NCBI RefSeq assembly: GCF_000815105.2
Contig: NZ_CP010310.2
Coordinates: 4,526,001 to 4,590,000, forward strand
Direction: 5' to 3'
Length of the DNA stretch: 64,000 bases
DNA from: Pandoraea pulmonicola
Lineage (GTDB): Bacteria; Pseudomonadota; Gammaproteobacteria; Burkholderiales; Burkholderiaceae
Both the position numbers and the translations under genes were made by a program. Of this stretch, positions 57,304 to 64,000 are shown piece after piece. Position 1 is the first letter of the stretch; each line of letters starts with the position of its first letter. The notes beneath the pieces were generated by a model that was not told the origin of the DNA, ran no database searches, and saw nothing but the letters and a program-made list of their open reading frames with translations.

Positions 57304-58389
57304 TCAGCGGCCCGCGCCGGCGTTTGCACGCTTCTCGGATTCGCGCGTTTTGCCGGCTTTACCGTCGCGCCCGGTCAGCTTGGCAGCCCCGGCGTTGGCC
57401 GATTTGCCCGCCTGCGCGGCGCGCTGGCGGCTGGCGTAGCGCTGTGCGAGAACCGCACAGACCATGAGCTGCATCTGGTGGAACAGCATCAGCGGCAGCA
57501 CGATCGCGCCCAGCGGCCCGGTGGCGAACAGCACTTTCGCCATCGGAATGCCGCTCGCCAAGCTCTTCTTCGAGCCACAGAAGACGATGGTGATTTCATC
57601 CTCGCGCGAAAAACCGAGCCAGCGCGCCGAATAAGTCGTGAACGCGAGCATGATCACCAGGATCACCGCGCAGCAGCCGAGCAGTCCGAGCAACGCGAGC
57701 GGCGGGATCTGATGCCACAGTCCGGTGTTCACGGCTTCGCTGAACGCCGTGTAGACGACCAGCAGGATCGAGCCCTGATCGACGAACTTGAGCAGCGCAC
57801 GGTTGCGCTCGACCCACCCGCCAATGGCCTTGCGCGCGAGTTGCCCCGCGATGAAGGGCACGAGCAGTTGCAACATGATGTTGCCGATCGAGTCGAACGG
57901 CGACGCCCCGGTGTTGCCGTCGTGATGCACGACGACCAGACCCACGAGCACCGGCGTGATGAAGATGCCGAACAGGCTCGACGCCGATGCGCTGCAAACG
58001 GCCGCAGGCACGTTGCCGCGCGCGATCGACGTGAAGGCGATGGCCGACTGCACCGTGGCAGGCAGCGTGCACAGGAACAGAATGCCCAGGTAGAGCTCGG
58101 GCGTGACCGTCCACGAGAGCACCGGCTTGAGCGCCATGCCCACGATCGGAAACACGGCGAACGTGCTGGCGAACACCAGCAGGTGCAGGCGCCAGTGCGT
58201 GGCGCCGGCGAGCACGGCCTCGCGCGAGAGCTTCGCGCCGTGCAGGAAGAACAAGGCGGCAATCGCCACGTTGGTGAGCAGGTTGAAGGCGACTTCGCCC
58301 TCGCCGTGCGCCGGCAGGAAGCTGGCGAGCACGACGGTCGCCACCAGCATCAACGTGAAATTGTCGGGAAGGAAACGCGGTCTGGACAT
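57304..58389 (-). CDS. Bile acid:sodium symporter-family (BASS) transporter
   Basis: A 361-residue inner-membrane protein of the SBF-like group (PF13593 type) with about nine or ten helices: LPDNFTLMLVATVVLASFLPAHGEG, LLTNVAIAALFFLHGAKLSREAV, FCGSKKSLASGIPMAKVLF. The final 50 residues are basic and hydrophilic. Relatives move organic anions with sodium; the substrate is unknown. It is divergent from a LysR regulator gene across a 231-bp spacer, so it is likely to be regulated by that protein. Confidence 0.87.
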   Translation of the reverse strand: MSRPRFLPDNFTLMLVATVVLASFLPAHGEGEVAFNLLTNVAIAALFFLHGAKLSREAVLAGATHWRLHLLVFASTFAVFPIVGMALKPVLSWTVTPELYLGILFLCTLPATVQSAIAFTSIARGNVPAAVCSASASSLFGIFITPVLVGLVVVHHDGNTGASPFDSIGNIMLQLLVPFIAGQLARKAIGGWVERNRALLKFVDQGSILLVVYTAFSEAVNTGLWHQIPPLALLGLLGCCAVILVIMLAFTTYSARWLGFSREDEITIVFCGSKKSLASGIPMAKVLFATGPLGAIVLPLMLFHQMQLMVCAVLAQRYASRQRAAQAGKSANAGAAKLTGRDGKAGKTRESEKRANAGAGR

Positions 58390-58574
58390 CGTCGATCTCG
58401 AATGCTGCAGTCGAATGCAATAGAAAAGACAAAGCCCGTCCGCAAGCCGCTCGACGCCGCGGCATGGGGGCCACCGGCGTTACCGTTGGTACCGTCGTCG
58501 ATCGACGGGCGATCGAACAGAACCGGAAGTGTGTGCTCGCGATACGGGTTTTTACGTATTAGAGCGCAAGGGCA

Positions 58575-58618
58575 GTTAAAATACAAATTCATTTAAAAAA
58601 TTTATTCATACCAATTAC
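58575..58618. promoter_or_regulatory. AT-rich divergent promoter area of BASS gene and lysR
   Basis: The stretch from about 58575 (TTAAAATACAAATTC) to 58615 is strongly AT-rich in a GC-rich window. It includes AAATTCATTTAAAAAATTT, which has T-N11-A spacing. It lies just before the lysR start. A precise operator is not certain. Confidence 0.45.
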
Positions 58619-58620
58619 GC

Positions 58621-59556
58621 ATGAATATCTCGCTGCGCCAGCTCAAGGTGTTCCTCGCAGTGGCCGCGCACGGCAGCTTCAGCCGTGCCGGCGAGGACAT
58701 CGGCCTCACTCAGCCGGCCGTCAGCCGCTGTATCCGCGAACTTGAACAGGAACTCGGTCTCAAGCTGGTGGACCGCACGACCCGCGAAGTCACGCTGACC
58801 GAAGTGGGCGCTAGCCTCTCCGCCACGCTCTCCCGGGTTCTGGACGATCTGGAGAGCGCCCTGCGCGACACGCACGGCCTGGCCGAGGAGCGACGCGGGC
58901 GGGTGCGAGTGGCCAGCGCACCGACCATTTCGGCCAACCTCATGCCCGAGTGCATCTCGGCGTGCGCGGCCCGCTACCCGGACATCACCCTCATGCTGCG
59001 CGACCAGGTGCAGACGCTCGCGACCGACAGCGTGCGCCACGGCGAGGTGGACTTCGGGGTGATCGTCGCCTCGGAAGGCACCGACGATCTGGTCGGGGAG
59101 CCCATCATGGTCGAGCCCTTCCTCGTGGTGTGCGACCGCTCACATCGCTTCGCCCGGCAGACGCAGGTGACATGGAAGGAGCTCAACGGCGAGAAACTGG
59201 TGCTGCTCGATTACGCATCGGGCAGCCGTCCGCTCATCGACCGCGCGCTGGCCGAGCACGGCGCGTATTGTCAGGTGGTGCAGGAGGTCGGGCACGCCGT
59301 CACCGTGTTTCGGATGATCGAGGCGGGCATTGGCATCAGCATCGTACCGGCGCTGGCGCTGCCGACCATGCCGGGTATGCCGGAAAATGACGAGCGCCTC
59401 GCCGCCCTGCCCCTCGTGCCGCAGGTCGACCGCACGATCATGCTCGTGCGCCGCAAGAACCGGACGCTCTCGCCCGCCGCGCAATCCGTCTGGGAACTCA
59501 TTCAGCAGATCACGGCCGGCACGCCCCAGTCGGGCCAATCAACCGGCAAAGCCTGA
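58621..59556 (+). CDS. LysR-family transcriptional regulator
   Basis: A 311-residue LysR protein with the N-terminal winged helix (MNISLRQLKVFLAVAAHGSFSRAG..LTQPAVSRCIREL) and an effector-binding domain. It is divergent from the BASS transporter gene and probably responds to the transported anion. The first codon follows an AT-rich stretch, with no clear ribosome site. Confidence 0.9.
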   Translation: MNISLRQLKVFLAVAAHGSFSRAGEDIGLTQPAVSRCIRELEQELGLKLVDRTTREVTLTEVGASLSATLSRVLDDLESALRDTHGLAEERRGRVRVASAPTISANLMPECISACAARYPDITLMLRDQVQTLATDSVRHGEVDFGVIVASEGTDDLVGEPIMVEPFLVVCDRSHRFARQTQVTWKELNGEKLVLLDYASGSRPLIDRALAEHGAYCQVVQEVGHAVTVFRMIEAGIGISIVPALALPTMPGMPENDERLAALPLVPQVDRTIMLVRRKNRTLSPAAQSVWELIQQITAGTPQSGQSTGKA

Positions 59557-59568
59557 CATCATGGGAAA

Positions 59569-59597
59569 TACCGGCGGATATCGGTGTTTTTTCGTCT
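59569..59597 (+). terminator. Weak terminator of the LysR gene
   Basis: A short, imperfect hairpin (TACCGG..ATCGGTG) is followed by six T residues. It lies shortly after the lysR stop. Confidence 0.45.
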
Positions 59598-59804
59598 AGT
59601 TGCAAGAAATTCAACGAAATCAGCCGAATCGCAGCGAGGCATCGATGTCTCGAAGTGAGTGGTCACCTGCTACAATGATGGGGCGTCGACTCCCCGGGCG
59701 GGGAAGGTACGATAGGTGCGACAAGGACAAGAGCGCTTGCCCGGTCGATCGCGCTTCGACGCCGTGCCCGCGGCTTGCGGGCATTGTGTTTCCGATGCGG
59801 CGTC

Positions 59805-60098
59805 ATGGACTTGTTCATCAAATACTTCAGCCCGCTGTGGCTCTTCCACGCGGCGGCCGATCTGTCGTTCTGGCAGCGGCATCAACTCGACGCCCGCATG
59901 CGGATCGTAAGTCGCTTCATGTGGCGATACGTCATGCGCTGGTGCGTAGTCAGCGCCGCGCTGCTCGCACCCGCGGCCACTCTGGCGCACGGCTTCGCCG
60001 CGACCGGCCTCGCGCTTGCCGGCGGCCTGTCGGCCTGTGTCACCGTCCTCATGGCTGCGCTCGCGCTCGGTTGCCTCATCGGTTCGCGACTTCGCTGA
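59805..60098 (+). CDS. Small hypothetical membrane protein
   Basis: A 97-residue protein. Its first 40 residues are aromatic and polar (MDLFIKYFSPLWLFH..) and two hydrophobic stretches follow (about 46-62 and 66-93, ending IGSRLR). I recognise no family. The ATG at 59805 is plausible but lacks a strong ribosome site. A terminator-like hairpin follows at 60121. Codon use and the two helices support a real gene, but the confidence is moderate. Confidence 0.5.
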   Translation: MDLFIKYFSPLWLFHAAADLSFWQRHQLDARMRIVSRFMWRYVMRWCVVSAALLAPAATLAHGFAATGLALAGGLSACVTVLMAALALGCLIGSRLR

Positions 60099-60120
60099 AC
60101 GCTTCGGCGCTCAAGCCGGA

Positions 60121-60147
60121 AAAGCCCGCCGCCATGGCGGGCCTTTC
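60121..60147. terminator. Terminator between the small membrane protein and blaOXA genes
   Basis: GCCCGCC pairs with GGCGGGC around GCCAT. Flanking A and T stretches make it bidirectional for the convergent genes. Confidence 0.75.
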
Positions 60148-60174
60148 GTTCAGTACGTCGACACTTCGAATCCG

Positions 60175-61026
60175 TCAGATCAACTTCAGATCCTTGAGCA
60201 CGCTTCGGACGATGCGCACGCGCTTCGGCCCGTCGGCATCCGACTGTATATCGATGTTCAGGGCGATCATGGTGAGGTTGCCGTCACGCTCGAGCCAACC
60301 CACCCACCAGCCGATGTCGGGCTTCTTGTCGGTGAACCAGCCCGTCTTGCCGTGCAGCACGTAGTCGGCATTCGCTTCCACGATCGAGATGTTCCGCACG
60401 ATGTCCTGCGAGCGCGCCGAGAACGGCAGCGTGCCCTTCGCCAAACGCTGCAGGAAGTCGACCTGTTCGCGCGCCGAAATCTGCAGGCTGTCGTCGACCC
60501 AATAGGTGTCCGCGGCGTGGCCGATCGTGCGATTGCCATAGCCCACCTCGTTGAGTTTGGCCTGCGCATACTGACGCGGGATCTTGTGCGAGAGGATCTG
60601 ATAGCAAGGCAGACATGACACGCGGAACGCGTCCCGCAGGTTGAGCGCCGCGTTCCACGCCTTCATGCTACGCGGCTTGCCGTCCCAGGGAATGACTTCG
60701 CGTTCGTTGTCGATCGCCCCCGATTCGAGCGCCAGCAAGCTGTTGAAAATCTTGTAGGTTGATGCCGGCGACAGGCGCCGCTCGGCGCGCGCGGCGTCGT
60801 ACGCCTGATAGGTCTGCGTGCGGCCGTCGAGCACGACGACGGTGCCTTTGACGCCTTCATCAGCAAAGTACTTCCCCCAATCGGCCCGCTCGGTGATATG
60901 TACGGAAGGGGGACGCACGGGTTCGGCGGCATGCCCCGGCGTTGCGAAGACCACGGGCGAGGCCAGCGCGCCAAGGATGCGCAACACGAGCGCGCCGCGC
61001 CGCCAGCGGGAGAATGTCTTTTTCAT
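60175..61026 (-). CDS. blaOXA: Class D beta-lactamase (OXA-62-like)
   Basis: A 283-residue periplasmic serine beta-lactamase of class D. It has a signal peptide (cut near AHA at 31-34), the STYK motif (Ser89, Lys92), SCL at 137-139 where most enzymes have SxV, YGN at 163-165, and KTGW at 227-230 followed by DIGWWVGW. A second cysteine pair (SCLPC) is present. The closest known type I can recall is the chromosomal OXA-62 of Pandoraea pnomenusa, which hydrolyses carbapenems; I cannot confirm identity or activity. It has AGGA upstream and is not linked to a mobile element or a regulator gene in the window. Confidence 0.9.
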   Translation of the reverse strand: MKKTFSRWRRGALVLRILGALASPVVFATPGHAAEPVRPPSVHITERADWGKYFADEGVKGTVVVLDGRTQTYQAYDAARAERRLSPASTYKIFNSLLALESGAIDNEREVIPWDGKPRSMKAWNAALNLRDAFRVSCLPCYQILSHKIPRQYAQAKLNEVGYGNRTIGHAADTYWVDDSLQISAREQVDFLQRLAKGTLPFSARSQDIVRNISIVEANADYVLHGKTGWFTDKKPDIGWWVGWLERDGNLTMIALNIDIQSDADGPKRVRIVRSVLKDLKLI

Positions 61027-61427
61027 TTCGTTATCCTGAGTTCGGTGGGTGCCAGATCAAGATGACTGGCTGGAACACTGTCGACGATGCTGGCCAGGCA
61101 CCTCTCTCGAAAGCGTTTGCAGCATAGTGTGCGTTTCGGCAGATGCAAAGTATCGCTACCGTAACTTTCGTAACCACCGTATCATCGGTCGCAATGGCGA
61201 ATGTGGACTGCCTCGGGCGTCCGTCCAGCGGAGGCGTTCGGCGACGGCAGCAGCCAACTGCCGATGCGCGTCGGCGCGGATGGTGCACGGGCGGAACACC
61301 AGTTGAGCGTGCCATGGCATCACGTCGATGCACGCTGTCGCGAGCCGCATGCGTCGTCACACGCCGTCGCACGTCGTCGCCTGTTGCTTTTCAACATTGC
61401 CTAACCCCCTAGCTGACACGTACCGCC
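61027..61427. promoter_or_regulatory. Divergent spacer between blaOXA and the orphan gene
   Basis: A 401-bp gap. Only short frames without ribosome sites are seen. It must hold the promoter of blaOXA and that of the 553-residue gene, but I find no convincing -35/-10 pair or operator. No insertion-sequence ends are seen in it. Confidence 0.45.
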
Positions 61428-63089
61428 ATGACCGACCCGCTCACGCAGCGCCAGTCTCCCGCCGACACCCGCGAGCGCTTGCTGGTACGCCTCGACGCAC
61501 CGCAGAAAGTCGGCGGCGAGCCGGTGCGATATCAGAGCCTGTGGTTGCTGATGCGCGTCTACTTCGCGGCGCGCTACGAAAGTGCGCCCGTCTCGCTCGC
61601 GTCGCTCAAGATCCGTTTCGGGCAGTCTGGCGCCGCGGGGGACCTGCGCATGCTGATCAGCCGCGCATTCGCCGATTTCGCACGCTGGGGCGTGGCCGTC
61701 GGCTGGGGCGACGACCGGCAGGCGGACGTGCGTCTGCTGCCGACGCGCGGACGCAGCAAGGGACCGTTCTGGCTTGCCGCACACGACGTGTCGCGCATCG
61801 CCGTCATGGTCGGCGACACGCCGCCCGACGACCCGCGCCGCGACATCGCGGCCTTCCTCGGTCTGCCGCAGGACACCGCCCAGGGCAAGCCATCGCCCGC
61901 GCTCGACTACGTCATGCAGGACATCGCATTCTGGCATCACCTCACACTCGGCAAGCGCGATATGCAGGACGGCGTGTTCTTCGCACCGGAAGCCCCATCG
62001 CCGGGCGAGGCCCGCCGCCAGCGCACCGGCGCCATTCCGTCGTTTCACGCGGCCCAGGTGTGCGCCGTCGACGACGTGCAGCGCGGCATCGCGCTGCTTG
62101 CCGAGACCCTTGTGTGGCGCCGCATGGGCGACGGAGCTCGCACGCAGCGCTCGCTCGCCACGCTGGCGGCGACCTTCCATGCGAATCAGCCGGGTTCGCC
62201 GACATTGCGTGCCATGCACTGGATCGTGCAGGCATGGCAGGCGTACGCGTTGCGCGATGAGGCGGGCGCGTTCGCGCATCTGCAACGTATCGGCGACGAC
62301 CCGTCGCTTGCCCCCTGTCTCGTCTACAACCCGCGCATTCGCTTCGAGACCCGCAATCTGCAAGCGCTACTGCACAAGTCGCGTGCCGCGCGTCCCGGGC
62401 CGATGCCCATACGGGCGCAGTCGGCCGCCGACGCGCTCGCCGCGTTTTCCGATGCGCTGCAAGCCGCATTCGAAGCCGACTCGATCGAGCTGGCGCAGCA
62501 CGTCGCGGCGAACATCGGACTGTCGTTGTGGTTGTTCTGGCAGGAGGCGCTGATCGACCCTGGCAGGCGGCTCGCCGTCACCGAGGTGCAACGGCAATCG
62601 TTGCGCTGGATCGGTCTGTCGGAGTGGATTTGCGATCGCTTCGGCGTGGGCGGCAACTCCGTGTGGAACACGGTTTTTTTACTGCGCATTGCGCGCGGCG
62701 GGGTGCCTGCGCGGCGCGATCCCGACCTCGCGACGCTGCGCGCGAGCACGCCGCTGACGGTGGACGCCTTTCTCGACGCCGTACAGCCGTTCGGTGCGCC
62801 GTTCTCGCGCGCCAAAGGGTTCCGGCAGTGGACGGACGTGGTGGCGACGACGCTGGCCGATCACGAGGACGGACGCGTTCGTTTCGAGCCGTTGCAGCTC
62901 GCCAATCTATGGTTCGAGATGTTGTGGTTCGCCCTGCATCAGGACGGCGACTCGCCACAGGCACTGCACGCGGCCCGTTCGCTGGGACGTGTGCTGCCGA
63001 TACTGCCGCCGCCCGACCGGCGCTTTTTCCGCGACGCGTTGCGGCTGATGCCGCGCGAATTCCAGCGCGAAGTCCGACTCGCCCGCTGA
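61428..63089 (+). CDS. Uncharacterised 553-residue protein
   Basis: I do not recognise this protein. It has no signal peptide, no membrane helix and no metal or nucleotide-binding motif I can name. Residues 1-130 look like a mixed alpha-beta domain with a basic stretch (LLPTRGRSKGPFWL). The rest (about 200-553) is rich in Ala, Leu and Arg helices, with aromatic pairs (WHHLTLGK, WLFWQEALIDPGRR, LWFEMLWFALHQDG), resembling a helical-repeat fold. The C-terminus is LPILPPPDRRFFRDALRLM. Codon use is normal for the window, so it is probably a genuine gene and not a pseudogene. It is divergent from blaOXA and has no obvious operon partner. Confidence 0.72.
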   Translation: MTDPLTQRQSPADTRERLLVRLDAPQKVGGEPVRYQSLWLLMRVYFAARYESAPVSLASLKIRFGQSGAAGDLRMLISRAFADFARWGVAVGWGDDRQADVRLLPTRGRSKGPFWLAAHDVSRIAVMVGDTPPDDPRRDIAAFLGLPQDTAQGKPSPALDYVMQDIAFWHHLTLGKRDMQDGVFFAPEAPSPGEARRQRTGAIPSFHAAQVCAVDDVQRGIALLAETLVWRRMGDGARTQRSLATLAATFHANQPGSPTLRAMHWIVQAWQAYALRDEAGAFAHLQRIGDDPSLAPCLVYNPRIRFETRNLQALLHKSRAARPGPMPIRAQSAADALAAFSDALQAAFEADSIELAQHVAANIGLSLWLFWQEALIDPGRRLAVTEVQRQSLRWIGLSEWICDRFGVGGNSVWNTVFLLRIARGGVPARRDPDLATLRASTPLTVDAFLDAVQPFGAPFSRAKGFRQWTDVVATTLADHEDGRVRFEPLQLANLWFEMLWFALHQDGDSPQALHAARSLGRVLPILPPPDRRFFRDALRLMPREFQREVRLAR

Positions 63090-63138
63090 GCCCCGGCGCC
63101 GCCCTCGGGAACGGGCAAGCGCCCCCTGCCCGTACGGT

Positions 63139-63594
63139 TCAGCGCACGCCCTGCGGCGTCTTCGGCAACGGCGAGCGGAACGAAATGGCCAGACGATTCC
63201 ACGCGTTGATGGTCGCGACCGCAAACGTCAGGTCGGCAATCTGCTTGTCGTCGTAGTGCGCACGCAAGTCGTTGAAGACGGCGTCCGGCACGTGGCCATC
63301 CTGCACGTTCGTGACGGCTTCGGTCCAGGCCAGCGCGGCACGCTCGGCCGGCGAGTACAGCTCGGTCTCGCGCCATGCATCGAGCAGATGCAGACGGCGC
63401 GGTTCGATGCCCATTTTCAGCGCGTCGGTCACATGCATGTCGATGCAGAATGCGCAGCCATTGAGTTGCGAGGCCCGCAGCCAGACCAGCTCGACCAGAC
63501 CGTCGGGCAGACCGCAGTCGTGGAAGTACGCGCTCAGGGCGCCCAGTTGCTCGTAGGCCTGCGGGGATGCTTTGACGTAGTTGAGACGCATCAT
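63139..63594 (-). CDS. AhpD/carboxymuconolactone-decarboxylase-family protein
   Basis: A 151-residue all-helical protein with the redox motif CAFCIDMH near residue 60 and the EALTGWAPE-like region replaced by LAWTEAVTNVQDGHV. This is the small AhpD-like form that may reduce peroxides or act as a decarboxylase-fold enzyme. I start at the ATG at 63594 (MMRLNYVK), with GGAG nine bases upstream. It is divergent from the MocR-type regulator gene, a pairing often seen in this group, so that regulator probably controls it. Confidence 0.87.
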   Translation of the reverse strand: MMRLNYVKASPQAYEQLGALSAYFHDCGLPDGLVELVWLRASQLNGCAFCIDMHVTDALKMGIEPRRLHLLDAWRETELYSPAERAALAWTEAVTNVQDGHVPDAVFNDLRAHYDDKQIADLTFAVATINAWNRLAISFRSPLPKTPQGVR

Positions 63595-63804
63595 GAGTCG
63601 ATTCTCCAGTCGGTTCGTAAAATGCCGCGGATTCGGCGCGCAAGTGCGGTGGCCTCCCGTTGACATCGCTAACGATACGTCCGCCTTGTCTTATAGAGAA
63701 GAGCCAAAACAGAATAGAATCGCTAGGCCAATCCTGGTCATCTCAGGCCACACCGGTCCAAGCCAGGACGCCCCGGCGTGGACCGCCACGCGAGGCACTG
63801 CGCC

Positions 63805-64000
63805 ATGACAGACAACCCCAGCCCGACCGACTCGCCGGCCCTTGCCGCGCTGCATCTGGCGGACGCCGCGCACACCGCCGGTGTACCGACTTATCGCGCG
63901 CTCTATGAGCGTATCCGCGACGGCATCCTGTCCGGCAAGCTCGCCCCGGCCGCGCGCCTGCCCTCGACACGCGCGCTCGCCAGCGAACTGGGCGTGGCAC
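63805..64000 (+). CDS. MocR/PdxR-type GntR regulator, N-terminal part
   Basis: The frame runs off the right edge, so only the first 65 residues are seen. They include a GntR winged helix: PTYRALYERIRDGILSGKLAPAARLPSTRALASELGVA. This winged helix after a short Ala-rich lead, next to a divergent AhpD-like gene, is typical of MocR proteins, in which an aminotransferase-like domain follows. The rest of the gene is needed to confirm this. Confidence 0.75.
   Translation, partial: MTDNPSPTDSPALAALHLADAAHTAGVPTYRALYERIRDGILSGKLAPAARLPSTRALASELGVA

Noticed and set aside
1..64000. CRISPR arrays, insertion sequences, phage genes, tRNA or rRNA genes.
   Set aside because: No regularly spaced repeats, transposase motifs, phage structural genes or tRNA cloverleaf stretches were noticed on either strand. 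This is based on reading, not on a dedicated search.

Overview
This is a GC-rich chromosomal window from a Burkholderiales bacterium. The best fit is Pandoraea. The grounds are a chromosomal class D beta-lactamase of the OXA-62 type, a Burkholderia-type general porin, and the hemF-nadD-rsfS-rlmH / maf-rng housekeeping order. The genus call is inference from gene content. I see no rRNA, tRNA, CRISPR array, insertion sequence, phage or plasmid backbone. The genes are densely packed with short spacers.

Layout. 0.1-2.6 kb: SMR pump, alaC, small secreted protein. 2.8-13.6 kb: a catabolic island. Its minus-strand arm encodes a thiolase, an acyl-CoA ligase and two PPC/DUF296 proteins. Its plus-strand arm encodes a TRAP transporter (DctP and a DctQM fusion) and an SDR dehydrogenase. 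The two arms are separated by a 650-bp control region with two divergent sigma-54 promoters and three copies of a 16-bp palindrome between them. A LysR regulator and a sensor-less sigma-54 activator follow. 13.6-15.6 kb: a candidate small RNA and a general porin with an unusual upstream tandem repeat. 15.8-18.3 kb: a compact operon of DsbA-like oxidoreductase, two SMR subunits, a nucleoside-deaminase-like enzyme and a MarR repressor, with matching operator palindromes at its promoter and in front of marR.

18.5-27 kb: a peptidase C26 amidotransferase with a long disordered N-terminus, YkvA, QorA, MgsA, an atypical SDR, Upp, an EamA exporter and a HerA-like ATPase. 27-40.9 kb: YebC, PurD, HemF, NadD, RsfS, RlmH, then ugpBAECQ (glycerol-3-phosphate and phosphodiester uptake) lying between rlmH and maf-rng, then a cation efflux protein. 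40.9-49.7 kb: envelope genes (rfbBAC, msbA, two glycosyltransferases) with recQ and a peroxidase-like protein. 49.9-64 kb: dnaE, trhO, gluQ, rhlE, a BASS-family transporter with a divergent LysR, a small membrane protein, the OXA beta-lactamase, a 553-residue orphan, an AhpD-like protein and the start of a MocR-type regulator.

The two places most likely to hold an undescribed system are the divergent sigma-54 catabolic island (2.8-13.6 kb) and the MarR / DsbA / SMR-pair / deaminase operon (15.8-18.3 kb). In both, the regulatory sites can be read from the DNA and agree with the gene arrangement, but the substrate is unknown.
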